DNA of 64,000 bases from an uncultured Prevotellaceae bacterium. GTDB taxonomy: Bacteria; Bacteroidota; Bacteroidia; Bacteroidales; Bacteroidaceae. Shown one piece after another: positions 34,730 to 42,202 of this stretch; the stretch's first letter is position 1, and each line of letters begins with the position of its first letter. The notes below the pieces were generated by a model. The model did not search any database. It was given only the letters and a program-made list of their open reading frames with translations, and was not told the origin of the DNA. The position numbers and the translations under genes are program-made. The DNA lies in NCBI GenBank assembly GCA_947168395.1, contig CAMVLT010000009.1, positions 43,903 through 107,902 of the forward strand, written 5' to 3'.

Positions 34730-35887
34730 ATGAACGAGTTCGACGAGATAAGGCCCTACGAGGCGGGAGAGATGAAGCAGGCGTTTGACGAATTGTTGAA
34801 CGACCGTCAGTTCAATGTGGTAATGAAGGGCTTGGCACCGTGGCTGCCGAAGGGGCTGCGCAATGGCTTGTTGCGGCTTGCCTTTACGGGGGTGAAGACT
34901 CCGCTCGACTTCCAGAAGCGGTTCATGAAGCCCATCGTACAGTACATCATCCGCAAGCATACCGACGGCTGTTCGTTCGACGATGAGGCACTTGTGGCAA
35001 ATGGGGCTCATAGGGCTCATGAAGCCCGCTACACCTTCATCAGCAACCACCGCGACATTGTGCTCGACTCGGCCTTTCTCGACGTGATGCTTGTCAACAG
35101 CGGCTATCCAACCACTGTGGAAATAGGCATCGGCGACAACTTGCTCATCTATCCTTGGATTAAACGACTGGTCCGTATGAACAAGGCTTTCACCGTGCGC
35201 CGTGGACTGACGGCCCACGAGATGCTGCGTTCCAGCCAGCTTATGAGCCGCTATATCCACTATGCCGTCAGCCAGAAGAAGGAGAATATCTGGATTGCCC
35301 AGCGTGAGGGACGTGCCAAGGACTCTGATGACCGTACACAGGAGTCGGTGCTGAAGATGCTGGCTATGGGCGGCGACCTGCGTGAGCTGAACATCGTGCC
35401 GCTGACCATCAGCTACGAGTACGACCCCTGCGACTACCTGAAAGCGCAGGAGTTCCAGCAGAAGCGCGACAACCCGGCGTTCAAGAAGAGCCGTCAGGAC
35501 GACCTCGACAACATGAAGACGGGTATCTTCGGCTACAAGGGACGTGTCAGCTACCATTGTGCCGCTCCCGTCAACACGTGGATGGATGAGCTGGATACCA
35601 GTCTGCCCAAGAACGAGTACTTCACGGCGTTGGCTCACCGTATGGACCGCGAGCTTCACCGGGGTTACCGGCTCTATCCCTGCAACTACATCGCTGCCGA
35701 CTTGTTGGCAGGAAAGAGGGAGTATGCCGCTAACTACTCTGCTGCCGACGAACAACGCTTCGAGCAGTACCTGAAAGGCCAGTTGGCCAAGATTACGATA
35801 CCTGACAAGGACGAGCCGTTCCTTCGTGAACGCATCCTGACCATGTATGCCAATCCGCTTATTAACTTTAATGCTGCCCGCTCATGA
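34730..35887 (+). CDS. PlsC-like glycerophospholipid acyltransferase
   Basis: 385 residues from ATG 34730. The acyltransferase box is SNHRDIVLDSAF (about 104-115, HX4D form), followed by a GIGDNLL block and an acceptor-binding IAQREGRAKDSDD. The family transfers acyl chains to glycerophosphate lipids at the inner membrane. A three-unit 9 bp array (35001-35027) inserts the residues NGAHRAHEA just before the catalytic box; family members usually go straight into FISNHRD. The gene overlaps the NigD-like start by 4 bp. Confidence 0.85.
   Translation: MNEFDEIRPYEAGEMKQAFDELLNDRQFNVVMKGLAPWLPKGLRNGLLRLAFTGVKTPLDFQKRFMKPIVQYIIRKHTDGCSFDDEALVANGAHRAHEARYTFISNHRDIVLDSAFLDVMLVNSGYPTTVEIGIGDNLLIYPWIKRLVRMNKAFTVRRGLTAHEMLRSSQLMSRYIHYAVSQKKENIWIAQREGRAKDSDDRTQESVLKMLAMGGDLRELNIVPLTISYEYDPCDYLKAQEFQQKRDNPAFKKSRQDDLDNMKTGIFGYKGRVSYHCAAPVNTWMDELDTSLPKNEYFTALAHRMDRELHRGYRLYPCNYIAADLLAGKREYAANYSAADEQRFEQYLKGQLAKITIPDKDEPFLRERILTMYANPLINFNAARS
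35001..35027 (+). repeat. 3 x 9 bp array inside acyltransferase gene
   Basis: Units ATGGGGCTC, ATAGGGCTC and ATGAAGCCC. Same family as the arrays at 7962-8012 and 8919-8954. Confidence 0.7.
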
Positions 35888-36555
35888 AAAAGTTTGTCCG
35901 TCTGCTGTCTGCCGTCTCGCTCTTTGCATTTGTCACCTCCTGTGAACAGGAACTCTATGACAAGGGCGACAGTGAATATTCCCTGATGCGTGCCGACTTT
36001 GTTGAGGCTTTTGTGGATAATGACAAGCAGGTAGGGTATGTGGTTACTGACGACGACGAGCGGTTGCAGCTGACGACGCCCTATACTGCCCAGTGGATAC
36101 AGCGCCCTGACACCACCTACCGTGCCGTCCTATATTATAATAAGGTGGGGGAAAAGGCTGAAGCCATAGCCCTTTCCAGGGTGTCGACGACACAGATTAG
36201 GAAACCCAGTGAGTTCAAAAGTGGTGATAAGACCGACCCCTTAGGAATGGAGTCCGTCTGGCTGAGCGGCAACAGGAAGTACCTCAACCTGTGCTTGATT
36301 CTGAAGACGGGTGCTGTTGAGGATGAAAAGGTGACCCAGACGTTGGGCATCATTGGCGATACGATTGTGGCTGACGATGGCGGGCGCCGCACCTATCAGC
36401 TTCGCGTATTCCATAACCAAGGCGGTGTGCCTGAATACTATTCGCAACGAGTCTACTTCAGTGTTCCTCTTGAAGAACTTGAGGTAGACTCATTGCGACT
36501 TTCCATCAATACCTATAAAGGTGTAGTGAGCAAGGGGTTCCGACTTAGCCGATAG
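35884..36555 (+). CDS. NigD-like lipoprotein
   Basis: 223 residues. Signal peptide with lipobox VTSC, lipidation at C20. The layout (N-terminal 'EYSLMRADFVEAFVDNDKQVGYVVTDDDERLQL', split here by function into a small barrel, then a beta-rich C-domain) matches the NigD-like lipoproteins of Bacteroidales. Family function is unknown. Start overlaps the acyltransferase stop by 4 bp. Its end overlaps the convergent threonine aldolase gene by 11 bp, with no terminator between them. Confidence 0.78.
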   Translation: MKKFVRLLSAVSLFAFVTSCEQELYDKGDSEYSLMRADFVEAFVDNDKQVGYVVTDDDERLQLTTPYTAQWIQRPDTTYRAVLYYNKVGEKAEAIALSRVSTTQIRKPSEFKSGDKTDPLGMESVWLSGNRKYLNLCLILKTGAVEDEKVTQTLGIIGDTIVADDGGRRTYQLRVFHNQGGVPEYYSQRVYFSVPLEELEVDSLRLSINTYKGVVSKGFRLSR

Positions 36556-37573
36556 CCTGCCGCAGTTGCTCAATGTCTTCCTCTGTCGTGGCCCAACTGG
36601 TCACGAAGCGGCAGATGGTGTGGTGATGGTCGGTCTGGCCGAAGTGGGTAAAGCCCACGCGCTGCTCTAACCGTGTCACCTCCTCGTTGCTGAGCACCAG
36701 GAACTGCTGGTTGGTGGGCGAGTCGATGTAGAACTGGTAGCCCTTCTTCTGGAACAACTCTTTCAGCCGCATGGCCATATCTATGGCGTGGCGCGACAAT
36801 TTGAAGTACAGGTTGTCGGAGAAGAGCGCTTCAAATTGCAGACCAATCAGGGCCCCTTTGGCAATGACGGCTCCGTGCTGCTTCTGAATGGAGAAGAAGT
36901 GCTTGTGGGCCTTGCGGTTGGTGAATACCACCGCCTCGCCGCACAGGGCGCCAATCTTGGTGCCGCCAATGTAGAACACATCGCAGTGGCGGGCCAGGTA
37001 GGGTAGGGTGACGTCACTCCCTTCAGCCATCAAGCCGTAGCCTAAACGGGCACCGTCGATATATAGTGGTATATCGTAGTTCTGGCAAACCTGGTAGATG
37101 TCATCCAGTTCCTTGGCAGTATAGAGCGTGCCCAGTTCCGTGGGGAAGGTGATGTAAACCAGTCCTGGATGCACGGCGTGGTCTTTGTTGCCGTCGTGCA
37201 TGAAGTCGTCCAAGTAGTTGTCAAGCGTCTGTGCCTCCATCTTTCCCTCCGTATCGGGAATGGTGATAATCTTGTGCTCCGTGAACTCCACGGCACCTGC
37301 TTCGTGAACATTGATATGTCCTGAGCCGACGCAGATAACCCCCTCGTACTGATAGAGCATGGAGTCGATGGTCGTCGCATTGGTCTGTGTGCCACCTGTC
37401 AGGAAGAATATCTGGGCGTCGGGCAGTCCGCAGGCTTCACGTATTTTGTGCTTTGCCCGCTCCGAGAACTCGTCAAAACCGTAGGGCGTCGGCTTGGCAT
37501 CGTTGTGCCTGACGAGGTTTTCCAGTACCTTCGGGTGTGCCCCGTTGTTATAGTCACATTCAAACGAAATCAT
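36545..37573 (-). CDS. low-specificity threonine aldolase / beta-eliminating lyase
   Basis: 342 residues. PLP-dependent fold type I enzyme; the Schiff-base lysine is K206 in YIGGTKIGAL, and the phosphate-binding GGTQTNATTID lies at 60-70. It would split threonine to glycine and acetaldehyde, or act on related beta-hydroxy amino acids. The start is supported by a -7 element 30 bp upstream. It is monocistronic and converges on the ddl operon. Confidence 0.9.
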   Translation of the reverse strand: MISFECDYNNGAHPKVLENLVRHNDAKPTPYGFDEFSERAKHKIREACGLPDAQIFFLTGGTQTNATTIDSMLYQYEGVICVGSGHINVHEAGAVEFTEHKIITIPDTEGKMEAQTLDNYLDDFMHDGNKDHAVHPGLVYITFPTELGTLYTAKELDDIYQVCQNYDIPLYIDGARLGYGLMAEGSDVTLPYLARHCDVFYIGGTKIGALCGEAVVFTNRKAHKHFFSIQKQHGAVIAKGALIGLQFEALFSDNLYFKLSRHAIDMAMRLKELFQKKGYQFYIDSPTNQQFLVLSNEEVTRLEQRVGFTHFGQTDHHHTICRFVTSWATTEEDIEQLRQAIG

Positions 37574-37602
37574 CCTCTATTGCTTTATATTGTTTGAGGT
37601 TG

Positions 37603-37610
37603 CAAATTTA
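37603..37610 (-). promoter_or_regulatory. -7 element of threonine aldolase promoter
   Basis: TAAATTTG on the minus strand, 29 bp before the ATG. Confidence 0.55.
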
Positions 37611-37649
37611 GGTAATTATTTCATGACTACCAAATAAATGGCAGGGAAG

Positions 37650-37681
37650 TTTGGCTGTTATCAGGGAAATAGTTACCTTTG
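37650..37681 (+). promoter_or_regulatory. metallophosphoesterase promoter
   Basis: TTTG at 37650-37653 and TACCTTTG at 37674-37681, 20 bp apart, the canonical layout. Leader of about 60 bases. Confidence 0.78.
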
Positions 37682-37745
37682 CAACGCAAAAGGAGGAAAA
37701 CTTCCTCCCGAAGGCTTTTTCTTAACCTAATAAGAATATAAACAG

Positions 37746-39587
37746 ATGAAAAAGAAATGGATGAGACTGATGACCATACTCCTGCTGACCACGCTTTGGC
37801 AGTCGGTAGCGGTGGCTCAGACGAAGATAGCTGTGATTACTGATACCCATGTCATGGCACCTGATTTGTTGGTGAACGATGGTACGGCGTGGCAGAATAA
37901 GTTGGCCAGCGACCGTAAACTGTTAGACTACAGTCAGAGGATTTTTGACTATTTGGTGGATAAGTTTAAGTCGGGAGAAGACAAGCCCGACCTGTTGCTG
38001 CTGACTGGCGACCTGACGAAAGATGGAGAATTACTGAGCCATCAGTATGTGGCAGGCAGATTGAAAGAGCTGAAAGCTGCTGGCGTGAAGGTGTACGTGA
38101 TTCCCGGCAATCACGACATTGACAACAGCAGTGCTGAATCGTACAATGGTGCAACCACTACGAAAGTGGAATCTGTTACCAGTGAAGGTTTTGCTTCTCT
38201 CTATGCCGACTATGGTTACAGCAATACGACACGCGACCCCAACTCGCTGAGCTACGCTGCTGAACCTGTGGAGGGGCTGGTGCTGATAGGTATTGATTCG
38301 CATACTGGTGCGCTTCCTTCCGGGACGTTGGATTGGGTTTGTAAACAAGCTCAAAAAGCCTATAACGAGGGGAAGCAAGTAATAGCCATGATGCACCATC
38401 CGCTGTTTCCCCATATTTTGGGAGCCGATATGTATGTCAGTTCAGCAACTGTGGCCGACTATGCAACCGTGCGCAATAGTTTAGCTGATGCCGGTGTCCG
38501 CGTGGTGCTGTCGGGTCATTTCCATACTTCGGACATTGCCAAAGACTGGAATGCAGACCTGACGAAGGAAATCTACGATGTCAACACAGGCTCGACCATC
38601 TCCTACCCCTGCGACTATCGCGTCATGACGCTGAGTGCAGATATGCAGACTTTAGATATCAAAACAGGTAGCGTGACTTCGCTGCCTGAAGATGATAGCT
38701 TCAGCGAGAAGGCTAAGGAGAGGTTGAAGGCGAGTATGACGAAAATAGCAAAGGCGAAAATTGAACAAAAGATAGGTACATCACCCTTGGTTGCTACAAT
38801 AGTTAATGGATTTGCTGATTTGACTGCTCAGATTTTTATTGTCCATGCTGAGGGAGATGAACCAGAATACGAATCAAAGGTTGATGAGATTAGGAAGAAT
38901 GATTATTTTGGATTGTTTGCTACTTTTGGTTATGGTAATAATATTGAAAGTGTATTACAAGACAAAAGTAACTATGGCGTAGAAGGAAGAGAAAATAGGA
39001 CCGCCGATCGCTCGCTAAACATCCCTATGCCCGACCTTACCGAAAGCTTGACATTGGCTGCTGACGGATGGTCAACCTATTGCTCCGACCGCCGACTCGA
39101 CTTGACCAAGACAGAAGGTATCAAGGGGTATATCGTTGAGTCGATAACGACTGATGCTGTTCAGCTGAAAGAGGTGAGCATCGTTCCTGCTGAAACAGGC
39201 TTTATCGTGAATGGCACGGAAGGTGCAACCGTCAAGTTCAATGCCACGGATAAGGATCCCGATGACGTCTCTGGTAATCTGCTGAAGGGTGTGTTGGAAG
39301 CCACTCAAGCACCAGCAGATGCCTATGTGCTGTCTACGCAGAGTGGGACTGGTTTCTATCCTGTCAGTACTGATGTGACCTTGCCAGCTCATAAGGCTTA
39401 TCTGGCAATACCGTCTGGGGGAAGTGTTCGAAAGATTGTGATGCCGTCAGATAGTCAAACGGCAGCTATCAGCGAACAGAGAACGTCAAAAGCCGGTGCA
39501 GCCTTTTACACACTACAGGGCGTGCGTGTTGCTAAGGTATCGAAGGGCGTCTATGTGAAGAATGGAAAACTAATCATCATCAAGTAA
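37746..39587 (+). CDS. secreted calcineurin-type metallophosphoesterase with sorting tail
   Basis: 613 residues. The signal peptide ends at VAVAQ (25). All metal-site motifs are present: D33-x-H35 (ITDTHV), LLLTGDLT, IPGNHD, MMHHPLF and SGHFHTSD. A C-terminal beta domain follows, then the sorting tail (YTLQGVRVAKVSKGVYVKNGKLIIIK). It would hydrolyse phosphoesters outside the cytoplasm; substrate unknown. Bases about 38740-39000 are clearly more AT-rich than the rest and encode a helical segment between the catalytic and C-terminal parts, suggesting a separately acquired insert. A 50-residue peptide gene follows within 9 bp. Confidence 0.88.
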   Translation: MKKKWMRLMTILLLTTLWQSVAVAQTKIAVITDTHVMAPDLLVNDGTAWQNKLASDRKLLDYSQRIFDYLVDKFKSGEDKPDLLLLTGDLTKDGELLSHQYVAGRLKELKAAGVKVYVIPGNHDIDNSSAESYNGATTTKVESVTSEGFASLYADYGYSNTTRDPNSLSYAAEPVEGLVLIGIDSHTGALPSGTLDWVCKQAQKAYNEGKQVIAMMHHPLFPHILGADMYVSSATVADYATVRNSLADAGVRVVLSGHFHTSDIAKDWNADLTKEIYDVNTGSTISYPCDYRVMTLSADMQTLDIKTGSVTSLPEDDSFSEKAKERLKASMTKIAKAKIEQKIGTSPLVATIVNGFADLTAQIFIVHAEGDEPEYESKVDEIRKNDYFGLFATFGYGNNIESVLQDKSNYGVEGRENRTADRSLNIPMPDLTESLTLAADGWSTYCSDRRLDLTKTEGIKGYIVESITTDAVQLKEVSIVPAETGFIVNGTEGATVKFNATDKDPDDVSGNLLKGVLEATQAPADAYVLSTQSGTGFYPVSTDVTLPAHKAYLAIPSGGSVRKIVMPSDSQTAAISEQRTSKAGAAFYTLQGVRVAKVSKGVYVKNGKLIIIK

Positions 39588-39595
39588 CCGTTGTC

Positions 39596-39748
39596 ATGAG
39601 AAGAATATATACAAAACCAGTCGTTGAGGTCATCAGGTTGGAGTCTTCGTTACTACTAACCGATTCGCAGTCGCAAGACATCACCACAACTTTGACAATG
39701 CCGATAGTCGAAACTATTGTTATAACAAGTGACACGGATGTTCATTGA
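39596..39748 (+). CDS. 50-residue peptide, YxKPxVxVxxLE type
   Basis: Starts MRRIYTKPVVEVIRLESSLLL and continues with a Ser/Gln/Thr-rich stretch to an end at SDTDVH. The N-terminal pattern (basic-Tyr-x-Lys-Pro-x-Val-x-Val-x-x-Leu-Glu) recurs in small Bacteroidales proteins often found beside surface-protein genes; none has an assigned role as far as I know. It lies 9 bp after the metallophosphoesterase stop, so cotranscription is likely. No signal peptide or cysteine. Could be a precursor peptide or a small structural protein. Confidence 0.6.
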   Translation: MRRIYTKPVVEVIRLESSLLLTDSQSQDITTTLTMPIVETIVITSDTDVH

Positions 39749-39804
39749 ATTTCTAATTTTTCTTAAACTTTCTTTGATTATATGTCATATCCACAAATAA
39801 TTTG

Positions 39805-39812
39805 TATCTTTG
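39805..39812 (+). promoter_or_regulatory. -7 element before the structured RNA
   Basis: TATCTTTG followed by CAAAGAG. A TTTG at 39773-39776 is 28 bp upstream, too far to be a standard -33 element. Confidence 0.55.
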
Positions 39813-39817
39813 CAAAG

Positions 39818-40132
39818 AGTCCACGCTGAAAAGTTCTAAAGAATTGTCAGGTGGATTGAAATAACTTAATGGAACAGCGTCTGACGCTTTGTTTTTGGTT
39901 TCTTTGAACGTAGGAAATTCAAAAGCGCAAATCAGGAACATTGCAGAATGGATGCTACGGGTCGTATATGATACTATCCCGTTAGTGTGGCGAGAGGGTG
40001 TACATCCTCCGGCACACTTAACGCGTTAGTTTATATACTTCTGCGTGAGCGTCATTTTCTGTCTGTTTATTTGCGGGGTTTCCTACGACCTAAAGAGACA
40101 AACAGGCAGTATGAGGGTTCACGCTCTTTTTT
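39818..40132 (+). ncRNA. candidate structured RNA with kissing loops and 3' terminator
   Basis: No long reading frame, but strong structure. (1) TCCAC 39820-39824 pairs with GTGGA 39851-39855. (2) TTTGAA 39903-39908 pairs with TTCAAA 39918-39923, exposing the 9-base loop CGTAGGAAA. (3) CGTTA-GTGTG 39980-39989 pairs with CACAC-(T)-TAACG 40013-40023. (4) A 20-pair terminator-like hairpin: GCGTGA / TCACGC, TCAT / ATGA, CTGTCTGTTT / AAACAGGCAG (40043-40068 with 40100-40124), followed by eight T. Its loop holds TTTCCTACG (40079-40087), the exact complement of the loop of hairpin 2. I do not recognise the class; tmRNA, RNase P and SRP RNA hallmarks are absent. Start is inferred from the -7 element. 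Confidence 0.65.
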
Positions 40133-40195
40133 TTATCATAGGGAGTGTTGCTCGTAATACTAAAAACGGAGAGACTTTCGCTGGAAATAAGATGG

Positions 40196-40202
40196 AAAGG
40201 AG
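40196..40202 (+). promoter_or_regulatory. strong Shine-Dalgarno before the orphan gene
   Basis: AAAGGAG six bases before ATG 40209. Such a site is unusual in this window and hints at foreign origin or very high expression. Confidence 0.7.
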
Positions 40203-40208
40203 TTAGTT

Positions 40209-40577
40209 ATGAGCGTTATGTATAAAGACGTTATCACGATGCGGGAAGTATGCAATAGCGGGAATACTATAAACCTGTACTATAGTAGAGGCCTGAAAGC
40301 GTATATGGCTTATGGCATGTCTGCTTATTGCGCTTATGAGTTTCTGTCTTCTTTGCCTACTTCCTATTCAGACGATATGCAGATGCCCGTTGTACGATTG
40401 ACGGAATTGCAAGTAGATTACTTGACACAACGCCTGACATCCGTGAAGTGTCAGTGCGATTTTTGTTGCAAGTTGGTTATGGATAGAGCGATGAGCGATG
40501 CAGGCTATGACAAGTGGGCCAGTACAGTCAGAGATGGAGGAAGGCACTCATGGGCAGATTTGCTTGCTGTTTATTGA
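40209..40577 (+). CDS. hypothetical protein, unrecognised
   Basis: 122 residues, start fixed by the Shine-Dalgarno at 40196-40202. The sequence is rich in Tyr and Met at the N-terminus (LYYSRGLKAYMAYGMSAYCAYEF) and carries a Cys cluster CQCDFCCK near residue 83 that could bind a metal. No family is recognised. It lies 77 bp after the candidate structured RNA, with no other gene between, so RNA and protein may form one unit. A 17 bp inverted repeat follows 50 bp after the stop. No signal peptide or membrane segment. Confidence 0.65.
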   Translation: MSVMYKDVITMREVCNSGNTINLYYSRGLKAYMAYGMSAYCAYEFLSSLPTSYSDDMQMPVVRLTELQVDYLTQRLTSVKCQCDFCCKLVMDRAMSDAGYDKWASTVRDGGRHSWADLLAVY

Positions 40578-40626
40578 ATCATCTTATGTGATAGCACGCT
40601 CCAATTGTTCAAAGAAGACAGGGATA

Positions 40627-40716
40627 CAAGGAGTTCAAGACAACATCTAAGTCCATAAAATCTACCAATATTTGGGGGCGATTATGGAACCGTAAACATT
40701 TGTCTTGAACTCCTTG
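40627..40716. repeat. 17 bp perfect inverted repeat between convergent genes
   Basis: CAAGGAGTTCAAGACAA at 40627-40643 and its exact complement at 40700-40716, with a 56 bp AT-rich spacer. It lies between the orphan gene and the carbamoyltransferase. It may terminate transcription from both sides, though no T-run adjoins it, or it may be a remnant of a small element. Confidence 0.75.
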
Positions 40717-40745
40717 ACTCCTTAAAAATGCGAATCTTGAACCAC

Positions 40746-41774
40746 TTACAGTGCCTCGAGCATTCTCTTCAGCACCACCGAGCACGAAATTTCGCGGTTG
40801 GCAGCTTCAGGTATGACGATGCTATTGGGGCTCTCGATGACGTCGTCGGTGACGATGAGGCCACGGCGAACGGGCAGACAGTGCATGAACTTGCCGTTGT
40901 TGGTCCACGACATGTGCTCCGTGTCAACCGTCCACGACATGTCCTTCGAGGTAATCTTGCCGTAGTCCTCAGGATTGGTCACGCCGGGGTTCGACCAGTT
41001 CTTGGCGTAGATGAAGTCGGCACCTTCGAAGGCTTTCCGCTGGTCGTACTCCACCTTGATGTCACCCACAAACTTCGGATCGAGTTCGTAGCCCTCGGGA
41101 TGGGTGATGACGAAGTCAACGTCGGCAGCCAGCATCCACTGGGCAAACGAGTTGGGCACAGCCTGCGGCAGGGCGCGGCAGTGGGGAGCCCAGGTCAGCA
41201 CGACCTTTGGACGAGGCCCAGACCCCTCCAACCTCCCCTGTTTAGGGGAGGCTACTGATTCTCCCCCTAAACAGGGGGAGTTAGAGGGGGTCCACTCCTT
41301 GATGGTAATCAGGTCGGCAAACGCCTGCAGCGGATGCACGGTGGCCGTCTCCATAGCAAAAACGGGGCGGCCGCTGTACTTGATAAACTGATTGACCACC
41401 GTCTCGGCGTAGTCATACTCGCGGTCGGTCAGTCCGGCAAACGAGCGCACACCGATGATGTCGCAGTAGCAGCCCATCACGGGGATAGCCTCGAGCAGGT
41501 GCTCTGACTTGTCGCCGTCCATGATGACGCCGCGCTCAGTCTCCAACTTCCAGGCTCCGGCGTTGACGTCGAGCACGATGACGTTCATGCCCAAGTTCAT
41601 CGCCGCCTTCTGCGTTGACAGTCGGGTACGCAGCGAGTTATTGAAGAAAATCATCATCAGCGTCTTGTTGTGTCCCAAGTGCTGATATTTGAAACGGTCG
41701 TTCTTAATCTCTTGTGCTTCGGCCAAGGCCTGCTCTAAAGGCCCGATGTCGCCGACGTTCATAAATGTCTTCAT
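40746..41774 (-). CDS. argF': N-acetyl/N-succinylornithine carbamoyltransferase with repeat-derived insert
   Basis: 342 residues from ATG 41774. Bacteroidetes make arginine through acylated ornithine, and this family (AOTCase/SOTCase) adds the carbamoyl group. Visible are the carbamoyl-phosphate loop FNNSLRTRLS, METATVHPLQAFADL and HCLPVRRG. Residues about 161-185 (TPSNSPCLGGESVASPKQGR and following) replace the short loop (EYKKTAR-like in relatives) before PKVVLTWAPH. They are translated from a 72 bp palindromic repeat (41221-41292). Longer starts are excluded by the -7 element at 41796-41803. Whether the enzyme remains active is open; the frame is intact. Confidence 0.9.
   Translation of the reverse strand: MKTFMNVGDIGPLEQALAEAQEIKNDRFKYQHLGHNKTLMMIFFNNSLRTRLSTQKAAMNLGMNVIVLDVNAGAWKLETERGVIMDGDKSEHLLEAIPVMGCYCDIIGVRSFAGLTDREYDYAETVVNQFIKYSGRPVFAMETATVHPLQAFADLITIKEWTPSNSPCLGGESVASPKQGRLEGSGPRPKVVLTWAPHCRALPQAVPNSFAQWMLAADVDFVITHPEGYELDPKFVGDIKVEYDQRKAFEGADFIYAKNWSNPGVTNPEDYGKITSKDMSWTVDTEHMSWTNNGKFMHCLPVRRGLIVTDDVIESPNSIVIPEAANREISCSVVLKRMLEAL
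41221..41292. repeat. 72 bp imperfect palindrome inserted in the carbamoyltransferase gene
   Basis: Begins GACCCCTCCAACCTCCCC and ends with the near-complement GTTAGAGGGGGTC; internal arms CTCCCCTGTTTAGGGGAG and CTCCCCCTAAACAGGGGGAG. The length is 24 codons, so the reading frame is kept. It looks like a mobile intergenic palindrome (REP- or MITE-like) caught inside a gene. Confidence 0.85.
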
Positions 41775-41795
41775 ACTAATTGCGTTTTGGAGCGG

Positions 41796-41803
41796 CAAAG
41801 TTA
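41796..41803 (-). promoter_or_regulatory. -7 element of carbamoyltransferase promoter
   Basis: TAACTTTG on the minus strand, 21 bp before ATG 41774. Confidence 0.6.
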
Positions 41804-41859
41804 CGAATAAAGATGTGAAAACGACAAGGAAATGAACAAAAAAAAGTTAATGGTACGAA

Positions 41860-42125
41860 GAATGTCATCCAGCACCCCCTACCCACATTCTATGATAGAA
41901 CTCTCACGAATGCTTTTCAAATATACTATCACCGTCACTTCATTATTATTACTATCTGATAACCTGTAATATAGTAAAATTCTTGCTGTCATTTACCTTC
42001 ACTTTACTGTCACTTTTGATATATAGGATATAACAGCAAAAACTCACCGACTTTTCGTGCAAAAGTCAATGAATTTCTAACCAAAAACCTATGGTTTAGT
42101 GATAGAAAGTGATAGATTTGTGAAT
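41860..42125. repeat. composite intergenic module C
   Basis: No convincing gene lies between 41775 and 42202. TGTCACTTT/TATCACC-type iterons on the left face GTGATAG iterons at about 42099-42115. Bases about 42040-42120 (from ACTCACCGACTTTTCGTGC through AACCTATGGTTTAGTG to GTGATAG) are a close copy of 53575-53655. Two small hairpins are in that copy: GACTTTT-CGTGC-AAAAGTC and AAACC-TAT-GGTTT. Confidence 0.75.
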
Positions 42126-42202
42126 GCCTTCATCGTGACGTTCCTCGTCATCATTCTGGCACTGGCAGTTTCTTCGTTCGCAAGAAGAAGAAGGGACAGG
42201 TA

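Noticed and set aside
39818..40132. tmRNA, RNase P RNA or SRP RNA as identity of the structured RNA
   Set aside because: There is no tRNA-like end, no tag-peptide frame, and none of the conserved core motifs of RNase P or SRP RNA.
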